Below, piece by piece: positions 16,730 to 25,211 of a stretch of 64,000 bases of DNA (position 1 is its first letter; each line of letters opens with the position of its first letter). The position numbers were made by a program, and so were the translations under genes. Location: contig JAWLBI010000001.1 of NCBI GenBank assembly GCA_041394985.1, forward strand, positions 2,914,001 to 2,978,000, read 5' to 3'. The notes under the pieces were generated by a model. The model was not told the origin of the DNA. It did not search any database and saw nothing but the letters and a program-made list of their open reading frames with translations. This DNA comes from JAGLON01 sp041394985. Lineage in GTDB: Bacteria > Zixibacteria > MSB-5A5 > GN15 > JAAZOE01.

Positions 16730-18724
16730 GTGTCGCAGCAGGACAATGTTTCTCAGTCCGGTCATTCAGGAAATGCATTCGAGCCGTATATTAAAGCCAG
16801 CCAAATAGTTCCGGAGGTCACAATCAAGGCGCTGGTGCTGGGGGCGATTATTTCCGTCGTCTTCGGTGTCGCCAATGCCTACCTGGCCCTCAAATTCGGC
16901 ATGACGGTATCGGCCTCGATTCCGGCGGCTGTCATTTCCATGGCGGTTTTGCGCATGCTGTTCAGCAAAAAGAATGTCACGGTGCTGGAAAATAATATTG
17001 TGCAGACAATCGGATCGGCCGGTGAATCGCTGGCAGCCGGGTTGACATTCACGATTCCGGCGTTCTTTATCTGGGCGGCCGACAGCGATATGCTGGCTAT
17101 GGGATATGCACATGAGGTCAGCAAGACGCAGGTATTCTGGATGGCCATGCTGGGCGGGTCACTGGGTATTCTGCTGATGATTCCCCTGCGTAAATATCTG
17201 GTGGAGAAAGAACACGACACCCTGAAATTCCCGGAGGGAACGGCCTGCGCCGAGATCATCACGGCCGGCGACGAGGGCGGTTCCAAGGCAAAAATGGTGT
17301 TCATGGGACTGGGGCTTGGTGCAGTATATAAGGCAATGATGGTGATCGGACGGCTGTGGAGTGAATCACCGTCGTATAATTTCCGAGGACTGCTCAAAGG
17401 CGGCACGATCGGTATCGATGCGGCCCCGGCGCTGCTGGGTGTCGGATATATTATCGGGCCGCGGATTGCGGCGCTGATGCTGGCCGGCGCCGTCATGGGA
17501 TATCTGGGAATCGGACCGCTGTTGTCATTTATCGGAGACCAGATACCGGGAATGATTGTTTCACCCGGTGATATCCCACTCTCCGAGATGGGACCGGGAC
17601 AGCTGCGGAATTTCTATATTAAGTATCTTGGTGTCGGCGCGGTTGCATTCGGCGGAACGATTTCGCTGATCAAGTCGATCCCGACAATCATCAGTTCTTT
17701 CTCGGCCGGTTTCAAGCAGCTAATTCATCGCGGTTCGGCCGATGCAGATGCGACGCCTCGCACGGACAGAGACATTCCGATGTCGGTCGTACTGATAGGG
17801 TCACTGCTCATCGTGACGGCAATCTGGCTGCTGCCCGGGACGGAATTACATTTCCTCGGTGCGCTGTTGGCGGTGTTGTTCGGATTCTTCTTCGTTGTCG
17901 TGGCAGCAAGAATTGTCGGTCTGATCGGGTCGTCATCGAATCCCGTCTCGGGGATGACGATCTTTACTCTGTTGGTGACCTGTCTGATTCTGCTCTGGTT
18001 CGGCATCGATGGTGTCACGGGAATGATTACGGCGATGTCGGTCGGCGCCGTCGTGTGTATCGCCGTGTGTATGTCCGGCGATATCGCACAGGATTTGAAA
18101 ACAGGATATTTACTCGGCGCAACACCCTACAGGCAACAGTGGACGGAGTTTATCGGGTTGTTTTTCCCGGCGTTGGCAATGGGATTCGCATTATATCTTC
18201 TGGGGAATGCATTCGGGTGGGTACAGTCTCCCGAACACCCCAATCCCCTGTTGGCGCCTCAGGCAAATGTCATGGCGACCGTCGTCAAAGGCGTCATCGG
18301 CGGCAATATTCCCTGGACGCCGATTATTGTCGGTGCCTTTTTAGCGTTGGGCATTGAACTACTCGGGATTAATTCTCTCCCGGTGGCAATCGGCCTGTAT
18401 CTTCCAATTACGCTCTCTACCCCGCTCATGTTAGGCGGCGTCGTTGCTCATCTGGTCAAGAAATCATCCAAGGATGAAAAAGTCGTAAAACAGCGCCAGG
18501 AAGGCGGTATCCTGTTCGGATCCGGTCTTGTCGCGGGAGGAGGCCTCATTGGCGTCCTGTCGGCCGGATTAATCGCCGGAATCCCCGCCTTTAAGGCATT
18601 CTCCGAGCACTATGAATCGTCATCCTTTATCACCGGCGATTTCGGGCAGATCGTGTCGCTCATCATGGTCGGGCTGCTGGCCTTTACCCTGTTTAGTGTT
18701 GCGCGGTCCTTCGGGAAGAAGTAA
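16730..18724 (+). CDS. OPT-family oligopeptide/metal-chelate transporter
   Basis: A 664-residue inner-membrane protein with about 14-16 hydrophobic segments. The family stretches are clear: ALVLGAIISVVFGVANAYLALKFG near the start, the TIGSAGESLAAGLTFTIPA region (about 90-115), LKFPEGTACAEII (about 165-177) and SGDIAQDLKTGYLLGATP (about 450-465). OPT proteins import small peptides or metal chelates by proton symport; the bacterial subgroup often has unknown substrate. Start is GTG at 16730 with GGAGG just upstream; the ATG two bases earlier is in another frame. The GT39-TPR gene begins 12 bp after the stop. Confidence 0.9.
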   Translation: MSQQDNVSQSGHSGNAFEPYIKASQIVPEVTIKALVLGAIISVVFGVANAYLALKFGMTVSASIPAAVISMAVLRMLFSKKNVTVLENNIVQTIGSAGESLAAGLTFTIPAFFIWAADSDMLAMGYAHEVSKTQVFWMAMLGGSLGILLMIPLRKYLVEKEHDTLKFPEGTACAEIITAGDEGGSKAKMVFMGLGLGAVYKAMMVIGRLWSESPSYNFRGLLKGGTIGIDAAPALLGVGYIIGPRIAALMLAGAVMGYLGIGPLLSFIGDQIPGMIVSPGDIPLSEMGPGQLRNFYIKYLGVGAVAFGGTISLIKSIPTIISSFSAGFKQLIHRGSADADATPRTDRDIPMSVVLIGSLLIVTAIWLLPGTELHFLGALLAVLFGFFFVVVAARIVGLIGSSSNPVSGMTIFTLLVTCLILLWFGIDGVTGMITAMSVGAVVCIAVCMSGDIAQDLKTGYLLGATPYRQQWTEFIGLFFPALAMGFALYLLGNAFGWVQSPEHPNPLLAPQANVMATVVKGVIGGNIPWTPIIVGAFLALGIELLGINSLPVAIGLYLPITLSTPLMLGGVVAHLVKKSSKDEKVVKQRQEGGILFGSGLVAGGGLIGVLSAGLIAGIPAFKAFSEHYESSSFITGDFGQIVSLIMVGLLAFTLFSVARSFGKK

Positions 18725-18736
18725 TTTACTCCTGCC

Positions 18737-20872
18737 ATGAGTGCATTCGCGAAAAAACATGCATGGGCCATCCTGATCTTCGGGGTGGCCTTTGTCATCC
18801 GGCTCGTCTATCTTCTGCAGATAAAATCGAATCCCTATTTCTATTCGCCGATGGTGGATGAACTGTGGAATATCCAATGGGCCCAGGAGATTCTGACATC
18901 GAGCTTCTGGGGACATGAGGTCTATTTTCGCGGGCCGCTGTATCCCTATCTACTGGCATTGCTTTTAAAAGTCACCGGATCGGACTTTTTCTGGACCAGA
19001 ATAATCCAGGCCTTGATTTCATCCGGCTCAGCAGTGCTGACCTATCTTCTGGCGCGCGAGTTTTTCAAGGAAGGTACGGCTCGGCTGGCAGGAATCTTCT
19101 ATGCGATTTACGGTACGCTGATATTCTATGAATCGATGTTTCTCATTCCGGTCGTGTTCGTCTTCCTGAACCTGCTCGGACTGTTACACTTCGTTCGCAA
19201 TACTGAACATCCTCGCAAATGGGTCTGGTTCTACATCGGACTGGTGTTCGGGCTGGCGGCGATTGCGCGGCCGAATGTGCTGTTAGTCGTACCGTTTCTC
19301 GGATTATGGCTATATTTCTGCCTGCGCGGCAAGATCGAGCTCAAATCGATTATCATATTGATCGTCATCTTCTTTGTCGGCGTCGGAAGTGCGGTAGTAC
19401 CGGTAACAGTGCGCAATATGATTGTGGCGGATGACCTCGTGCTGATTTCCTCTCAGGGCGGCATCAATTTGTATCTCGGGAATAACAGTCAGGCCGAGGG
19501 GCTGACGATGCGAATGCCGGAGATCACCCTCGACAGCAAGATTTCATGGGATGAGTTTAATCCGACGGTATCGACCTATGCAGAGAAGGAAGTCGGACAC
19601 GAATTGAAGCCGTCCGAGGTATCGTCTTACTGGAGCAATCGAGCCAAGCAGTACATTTTCGAACATCCCGGCGAATTTATCGGACTGACCTTTAAGAAGC
19701 TGGTCTATTTCTTTTCGGGATTCGAGAATTCCGATCAAATGGATATCTATGATTTCCGGCAGTACTCTTCCCTGCTGTCAGTGTTGTTATTCGATGCCGG
19801 GTTGAAATTCCCCTACGGACTGTTTGCGCCGCTGGGATTATTAGGCATCTGGCTAACCTGGCACAAGAGAAAACAACTGGCGCCACTGCTGATTTTCATC
19901 GTCGTCTACCTGCCGACGGTTATTCTCTTTTTGGTAACAGCCCGACATCGGCTCACGATAGTCCCGTTGCTTTTAATTTTCGCGGCGGCGGCGCTATTCT
20001 CACTATTCGAGCATTGGAAGAAGCGGGATTTCATGACGTTCGCATTGCCGGTGATCATCCTGCTGGCAGTAACGATTCTTCTCAATTTCAATTGGTTCGA
20101 CCTGGGATTTTCCAACAAGGCGCAGATTCATCACAATCTGGCGATAAATTACAATCGACAGGGACAATTCGCAAAGGCCATAGAGGAATTCAAAATAGCC
20201 ATCGCCGAAACCCCCGGCGTTCCAACGCTGTATTTCGGATTGGGAACGGCATATCTCAATCTGGGGAAATATCAGGAAGCCGCGCAGAATCTCAATCATG
20301 CCGTGGCGTTGGATGATAAGTATTCGGATGCCATATTAAACCTGGGCAATGCCTATTCGTACCTTGGCGATCATACCCGAGCGGCTCGGATGTTCCAGCG
20401 GGTAACGGTTCTTGAACCTGAGCGTCCCGAGGCCTATGCCAATCTGGGTGATGAGTACAATTATCTGGGCGAGTTGAACGATGCAGGCCGGATGTATACC
20501 AAAGCAATCGACATGCGCCCTGATGATTACATCACGATGACGAAAATGGGAGTCCTCCACGGTCAGGCCGGCGATACGGCCACGGCCGCAATTTATTTTA
20601 CCGAGGCGTTGGCGCTCGACAGCATGTATATGGCGGGATACCTGAACTGGGGTAATATCCTGCTGCAAAATGGCGATACGGCGCAGGCGATACTCAAATA
20701 CGATAAGGCCATTGCGGTCGACAATACTGCAATTGAGCCGCTGTACAACCTGGCGGTATTGTATACGAAACGCGGTAACCGCCCGCAGGCATTGGGATAT
20801 GTATACAAGATATTGAATCTGCGGCCCGATTATCAGCCGGCGTTGAATCTTCAGAAGCGATTAGACGGTTAG
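18737..20872 (+). CDS. GT39/PMT-like membrane glycosyltransferase with C-terminal TPR repeats
   Basis: 711 residues. The N-terminal 460 residues hold about 10-12 membrane spans with the early acidic motif of dolichol-phosphate-mannose-type enzymes (PMVDELWNIQWAQE near 35-50) and GPLYPYLLALLLKV after it. Such enzymes move sugars from a lipid carrier to proteins or lipids outside the membrane. From about 465 to 705 there are six or seven TPR units (for example NLGNAYSYLGDHTRAARMF). The fusion suggests a scaffold for partner proteins. It follows the OPT gene closely; no functional link is known. Confidence 0.85.
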   Translation: MSAFAKKHAWAILIFGVAFVIRLVYLLQIKSNPYFYSPMVDELWNIQWAQEILTSSFWGHEVYFRGPLYPYLLALLLKVTGSDFFWTRIIQALISSGSAVLTYLLAREFFKEGTARLAGIFYAIYGTLIFYESMFLIPVVFVFLNLLGLLHFVRNTEHPRKWVWFYIGLVFGLAAIARPNVLLVVPFLGLWLYFCLRGKIELKSIIILIVIFFVGVGSAVVPVTVRNMIVADDLVLISSQGGINLYLGNNSQAEGLTMRMPEITLDSKISWDEFNPTVSTYAEKEVGHELKPSEVSSYWSNRAKQYIFEHPGEFIGLTFKKLVYFFSGFENSDQMDIYDFRQYSSLLSVLLFDAGLKFPYGLFAPLGLLGIWLTWHKRKQLAPLLIFIVVYLPTVILFLVTARHRLTIVPLLLIFAAAALFSLFEHWKKRDFMTFALPVIILLAVTILLNFNWFDLGFSNKAQIHHNLAINYNRQGQFAKAIEEFKIAIAETPGVPTLYFGLGTAYLNLGKYQEAAQNLNHAVALDDKYSDAILNLGNAYSYLGDHTRAARMFQRVTVLEPERPEAYANLGDEYNYLGELNDAGRMYTKAIDMRPDDYITMTKMGVLHGQAGDTATAAIYFTEALALDSMYMAGYLNWGNILLQNGDTAQAILKYDKAIAVDNTAIEPLYNLAVLYTKRGNRPQALGYVYKILNLRPDYQPALNLQKRLDG

Positions 20873-21807
20873 TACTTCTTGCGCCGTTCGATGACGTAAT
20901 TCGATCCCTGCAACGATTTCGTGTATTTCTTCAAATCGGCCAGCATGTGCGACATCTCTCCGACATGTCGGAACATCTTCCCTTTATTGATAACGACGGC
21001 GATTGACAGCGTCATCAATTCGAAGACTTCATCCTGATCATTGCGGTTCTTGGTGCGGATCGATCCGTTCTTTCTGTCTTCCGGCGAATAACGATACGGG
21101 ATGATCGTATCGAAAGTACGGATGATGCCCTCGCAGACCGGCGGTACTTTTTCCGACGGGATTATGAACATGAAGTCATCGCCGCCGATGTGCCCGACGA
21201 AACCCTCGCGGCAAAGATCAAAAACGACATCCTTAATAATGCGAGCCGTCAATTTGATTACCCGATCACCGTAATAATAACCATAGTAGTCGTTGAAGGC
21301 TTTGAAATTATCGAGGTCGGCATAGCAGACCGCAAATTGTTGTTCCAGGCTGATCTGATGCTCGATTTCCTTTTCGATGGCGGCGGGACCGGGCAGGCGG
21401 CTGGACGGATTCACCGAAAGATCCCGAATCGCCCGTTCGATAATCATCGATGTTTTCACGCGAGCGATATTGGAAGGCGTTTTCTCCGTATAGAACTCCT
21501 CGGCGCCATTTTCGAACGCCGCGGTCAGGTCATTGTCCTCGGGATTCGAGCAGTACAGGATGGTCGGGACGATGGCCAGGAAGGTATGATCTTTGATGCG
21601 ACGCGTCAGTTCCAGCAGGCGCATCTTGTCGCTCTCGCTTTCATCGCCGGCGCCGATGAAGATGAGATCGAGCGTAAAGCGCTGAGCCAAAACCAGCAGT
21701 TCATCCATCGTATCGAAGCGATGATACGAGATGCGCGGTTCTTCCAGCATATGATTCAGGAAGTGATCCGATTTCGCGCCGCGGCTATGGATGGCGACAT
21801 GCAGCAT
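20869..21807 (-). CDS. GGDEF-domain protein with degenerate receiver
   Basis: 312 residues. Residues 1-125 have the alpha/beta pattern of a response-regulator receiver, but the phosphate-accepting Asp is missing (LDLIFIGAGDES, Gly at about 52) and the early acidic pair is absent. Residues 135-310 form a GGDEF domain with YADLDNFKAFND and active-site GGDDF (208-212), so cyclic-di-GMP synthesis is possible. The usual Arg before the motif is replaced (GHIGGDDF), and no RxxD inhibitory site is evident. The start overlaps the stop of the Xer gene (ATGA). Last gene of the long minus-strand run. Confidence 0.82.
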   Translation of the reverse strand: MLHVAIHSRGAKSDHFLNHMLEEPRISYHRFDTMDELLVLAQRFTLDLIFIGAGDESESDKMRLLELTRRIKDHTFLAIVPTILYCSNPEDNDLTAAFENGAEEFYTEKTPSNIARVKTSMIIERAIRDLSVNPSSRLPGPAAIEKEIEHQISLEQQFAVCYADLDNFKAFNDYYGYYYGDRVIKLTARIIKDVVFDLCREGFVGHIGGDDFMFIIPSEKVPPVCEGIIRTFDTIIPYRYSPEDRKNGSIRTKNRNDQDEVFELMTLSIAVVINKGKMFRHVGEMSHMLADLKKYTKSLQGSNYVIERRKKY

Positions 21808-22718
21808 CAGCGGCCTCCATCCAGGGCCCGAGGGTGGAACTGACGGTGTACCTCAAGTAGATATTCGCGGTTGAGATGGGTGTAGATTTGGGTCGTGTTG
21901 ATACTCGAATGGCCGAGTAATTCCTGGACGACGCGCAGATCGGCGCCTCCTTCGAGCAGATGGGTTGCAAACGAATGGCGAAATGTATGCGGCGTCACTT
22001 TTTTCCTAATTCCGGCTTTCATAACATATCCGTGTATCAGCTTCCACATACCGGAGCGGCTGAATCCTGTCCCCCGCCGGGTTAAAAACAGCTTATTACT
22101 GTCCGATTTGCTCTTTTGCAGCAGCGGCCGGGATGTATTAATGTATCGGTCGATTGCCTTGACAGCATAAGTTCCCAGCGGTACGAGCCGTTCCTTATTT
22201 CCCTTCCCGGTCACCATGATAAAGGCGATTTCCGGAGCATAGACGGAAAAATCCAGCGAAATCAGCTCGGAAATCCTCATTCCCGAGGCATACAGCGTCT
22301 CCAAAATAGCCGCGTCGCGGATGAGATTCGGGTCGTCCCCGGTCGGCAAGGCCAGAATCGACATGACTTCTCGGACCGAGAGTACGACCGGCAGGCGGCG
22401 CATGAGTTTCGGCCCTTGGAGGGCGTTTTTGTCAACGCTTATGCCGTAAAAAGTCAGGAATTTGCGAATTGCCGACAAGCGGCGGTTGACTGTCGAGGGG
22501 TTCAGGCCATAGGCATAGAGACCATGCAGATAGGAAATAACTTTCGTCCCGGTGATTTTGGACGGCGACGGGTATTTCAGAAACGAGACAAAATCGTTCA
22601 AATCCCGGCGATAGGCGGATAGGGTATTGGCCGAGGCGCCTTCTTCCAGTCTGATAGCCTGAATGAAGGTCTCGACAAATTCCAGCGCGGCCTGTTTCTT
22701 CCCTGAATCAGTAGCCAT
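21807..22718 (-). CDS. xerD: Xer-family tyrosine recombinase
   Basis: 303 residues, the usual XerC/XerD length. The N-terminal SAM-like DNA-binding domain is at about 12-100. The catalytic residues are all visible: Arg in ASGMRISEL, Lys in TGKGNKERLVPL, HxxR in HTFRHSFATHLL, His in LGHSSINTTQIYTH, and Tyr in the same motif. It probably resolves chromosome dimers at dif. XerC versus XerD cannot be settled from this alone. It lies between comF and a GGDEF gene, with no integrative-element features around it, so a housekeeping role is more likely than a mobile integrase. Confidence 0.88.
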   Translation of the reverse strand: MATDSGKKQAALEFVETFIQAIRLEEGASANTLSAYRRDLNDFVSFLKYPSPSKITGTKVISYLHGLYAYGLNPSTVNRRLSAIRKFLTFYGISVDKNALQGPKLMRRLPVVLSVREVMSILALPTGDDPNLIRDAAILETLYASGMRISELISLDFSVYAPEIAFIMVTGKGNKERLVPLGTYAVKAIDRYINTSRPLLQKSKSDSNKLFLTRRGTGFSRSGMWKLIHGYVMKAGIRKKVTPHTFRHSFATHLLEGGADLRVVQELLGHSSINTTQIYTHLNREYLLEVHRQFHPRALDGGR

Positions 22719-22760
22719 ATAGCTGAAAAATGAGATTTTGACACGTCAAATGCAATGATT

Positions 22761-23480
22761 TTATAGTGCGGTGGCAGCAACGGCGGCGAATATTTTCTTT
22801 GCGCCGAGTTCTTTTTTCAACACCCGGCGCGCCTCGAGGATCGTCGCCCCGGTCGTCGTGACATCATCGACAATGAGAATTGAGGCGCCCTTGAGGCTGT
22901 TCTGAGATCGGCCGGGTCCAAGGGCGTCGTGCATGTTTCTCTCGCGCTCAGCGGCATTGAGGCGCGCCTGCTGGCGTTTTTTGCGCCTGACGCGAAGGGT
23001 TTCGGATAGTACCGAAATCCGTAGTTCATTTCCAATGGATTTAGCGATTTCATCGGCTTGATTGAAGCCCCGCATCTGCAATCGTGAATGATGAATCGGG
23101 ATAGGGACAATAAAATCTATCCGATCCCGGTAGCCGCAGCGATCAATCATATCAGCCAGCTTTCGGCCGATAGGAACCGCCAATGGTTTAAGACCGGCGA
23201 ATTTGAGGTCATAGATGACGGATTCGAGTTTGTCTTCGTAATAGCCCAACGAGAAAACAGGCACCGATCCGCCCCTGCAGATGGTACACTTGACGCCCGG
23301 CGACAGAAAATTTTTGCAGGTCAGACAGTAGGGATCGGAAAAGCCGGTTATCGTTTCCCAGCAACTATCGCAAATAAGGCGGTCGGCGGAATCGGCCTGC
23401 CCGCCGCAGGCTCCGCACACAGGCGGATAGAATAAATCCAGAAGACCTCGGTTCAATTCCGAGGCGATTCGAGTCATCAT
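22761..23480 (-). CDS. comF: ComF-family phosphoribosyltransferase-like protein
   Basis: 239 residues. The N-terminal zinc-binding region has four CxxC pairs (C22/C25, C37/C40, C52/C55, C65/C68). The C-terminal PRTase domain has the PRPP loop ILIVDDVTTTGATI near 205-218 and the family stretch VPIPIHHSRLQMRGFNQADEIAKS. ComF proteins are linked to DNA uptake and possibly to replication-fork repair; the reaction is not settled. Two Met codons lie at the start; either may be used. Confidence 0.88.
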   Translation of the reverse strand: MMTRIASELNRGLLDLFYPPVCGACGGQADSADRLICDSCWETITGFSDPYCLTCKNFLSPGVKCTICRGGSVPVFSLGYYEDKLESVIYDLKFAGLKPLAVPIGRKLADMIDRCGYRDRIDFIVPIPIHHSRLQMRGFNQADEIAKSIGNELRISVLSETLRVRRKKRQQARLNAAERERNMHDALGPGRSQNSLKGASILIVDDVTTTGATILEARRVLKKELGAKKIFAAVAATAL

Positions 23481-23499
23481 GTTGCCATTCCGGGAGTAT

Positions 23500-24540
23500 T
23501 TATTTTGAAAACAGTTTCGCGGCCTTTTTAGCCAAACGCTTGCCGGAATAATACAGCATTATAAGCGCCAGCGCAAGAGCGGCGAGGATTTCAATGACAC
23601 TCCCCTGCTCCAAGTGAGACATTGCGGAAATCGAAGACGGGAGCGCCGCCCAGTCCGACATCAGAGTATCTATAAGAATACCGCAGATGATGGATGAAAT
23701 GACAACACTGATGGTCATGACGAGCATGCCTCGGAGGCCGAGGAGTTTTTTCTGCACCATAAGGGAAGTAAGATTCGTCGCCGGACCGACAGTGAGAAAA
23801 ACCAAAACGGCTCCGGGCAAAACACCGATTGATAACAACACCGCCGCCAATGGGGTCGATGAAGTCGCGCAAACATACACCGGCAGACTAACGATGATAA
23901 CAGCTAGATACTGCAGCCATCCCGGCAGACCGCTCTGGACAAGGTCAGCAGGTATCAGAGCCGCAGCCAGACCTGCCAGCAGATAGCCCCAGAAAAGATA
24001 ATAGGCCAGTTCCGGGATGACGTCTTTTACAACGTAATTCTGCCCGTCGATGAGGCGTTGTCTAAGTGACATATGAATGGCCCGTGGCGTAGCGGTATTG
24101 AGAGCTAGCAGCGTCGATGTGCCTTTGGAAGCGAAGAGTTTTGTCATCAATCCGCTGATCACCGCAATAACAAGGGCGACAATCGGGCGGATGACAGCAT
24201 AAAACGGACCGAGGAGTTTATAGCTGAGGGCGATCGAATCAGCCCCGGTCTCGGGAGTTGAAATCAGAAAGGAAACCGTCCCCGGTTTTGATAATCCTGA
24301 GCTGTTTAATTGCACAGCCACCGGGAGAACTGAACAGCTACACAGTGGCAGTGGAATACCGATTAGAGACGCGCGAAATATCTGCGCAAACTGGCTCTTT
24401 CCGAACAGGGATTGCATGGCCGTCGGCGTGATAAACGCCCGCATGATACCGGCCAGAAAAAAACCGATGAATAAGAGAAATGCGGAATCGACCAGCATGT
24501 CCCAGGTGTACATCCCCCAGGACGTCAGGTAGTCGGACAT
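23500..24540 (-). CDS. SO_0444/DUF318-type permease, probable metal exporter
   Basis: 346 residues with about nine membrane spans in two similar halves. The family signature PLPLCSCSVLPVA lies near 60-72, and the second half has the matching YVCATSSTPLAAVLLS. Relatives are described as Cu/Zn efflux permeases or ArsP-like exporters. The start ATG follows directly on the stop of the zinc-ribbon/TPR gene, so the two are coupled; that neighbour carries a Met-rich linker, which fits metal handling. Substrate is inferred only. Confidence 0.8.
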   Translation of the reverse strand: MSDYLTSWGMYTWDMLVDSAFLLFIGFFLAGIMRAFITPTAMQSLFGKSQFAQIFRASLIGIPLPLCSCSVLPVAVQLNSSGLSKPGTVSFLISTPETGADSIALSYKLLGPFYAVIRPIVALVIAVISGLMTKLFASKGTSTLLALNTATPRAIHMSLRQRLIDGQNYVVKDVIPELAYYLFWGYLLAGLAAALIPADLVQSGLPGWLQYLAVIIVSLPVYVCATSSTPLAAVLLSIGVLPGAVLVFLTVGPATNLTSLMVQKKLLGLRGMLVMTISVVISSIICGILIDTLMSDWAALPSSISAMSHLEQGSVIEILAALALALIMLYYSGKRLAKKAAKLFSK

Positions 24541-25188
24541 TTAGTTCACCTGGAGTTTTTGCATCAACTCCTGTGTGCGGAGTTTTAGTTCCTGCGGTGG
24601 GTTTTCCGACAGGAGGGTATTCCACCACAGTTTGGCCTTTTCATCTTCCCCAAGCGTATAGTACACGATACCGAGGTTAAACTTGGCAATCTGGTGATCG
24701 GGCTTCATATCAAGAGCCTTCGTAAATGTCTCAATCGCGGCCTCGTTATTGCCGGTCGCGTGCTGACAGGTAGCGAGATCGACCATGACATCGGCGGATT
24801 CCGGGTTTTCAGCCAGTGCCTTTTTATAACAGGCAACTGCCATATCATAATTACCCTGATCCATGAGGGCATTGCCCATGCTGACCAGTGCATCGAAATC
24901 TTCCGGAAGCTGGGCCTCAAAACCGGCCATATCCATCTGGTCGCCCATGCCCATCGCGTTTCCCGATCCCATGCCGCCGGCATGCTGAGCGGGTGGTGTA
25001 TTCGGCTTGATTAATTGATAGCCGGTGAAAATGGCCGCCGCCGCGATGAGGATAGCGATCATGATCAGATGATCATTGAGACCCTTACTGACAACGCCTG
25101 CTGCGGTGGTCGGTTTGCCGCATTCCGGGCAGAATTTGGTATTGGCTTGTATTGTATGTCCACACTGTTTGCACTTATTATCGCTCAT
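24541..25188 (-). CDS. Zinc-ribbon, single-span, TPR protein with Met-rich linker
   Basis: 215 residues. Residues 6-23 form a zinc ribbon (CKQCG ... CPECG). Residues about 40-60 are one membrane span. The linker at 69-90 is rich in Met, Gly and His (Met at 73, 79, 81, 85 and 87). Three TPR units fill 100-210. The ribbon should face the cytoplasm and the TPRs the other side, or the reverse. Met-rich stretches often bind copper(I); with the metal permease starting directly at its stop codon, a shared metal role is a reasonable guess. Confidence 0.75.
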   Translation of the reverse strand: MSDNKCKQCGHTIQANTKFCPECGKPTTAAGVVSKGLNDHLIMIAILIAAAAIFTGYQLIKPNTPPAQHAGGMGSGNAMGMGDQMDMAGFEAQLPEDFDALVSMGNALMDQGNYDMAVACYKKALAENPESADVMVDLATCQHATGNNEAAIETFTKALDMKPDHQIAKFNLGIVYYTLGEDEKAKLWWNTLLSENPPQELKLRTQELMQKLQVN

Positions 25189-25211
25189 TGTTTCTCCGCA
25201 TTACTCTTACA

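Noticed and set aside
21807..22718. Xer gene as a phage or integron integrase
   Set aside because: No attachment sites, cassettes or phage genes nearby; length and neighbours fit a housekeeping Xer.
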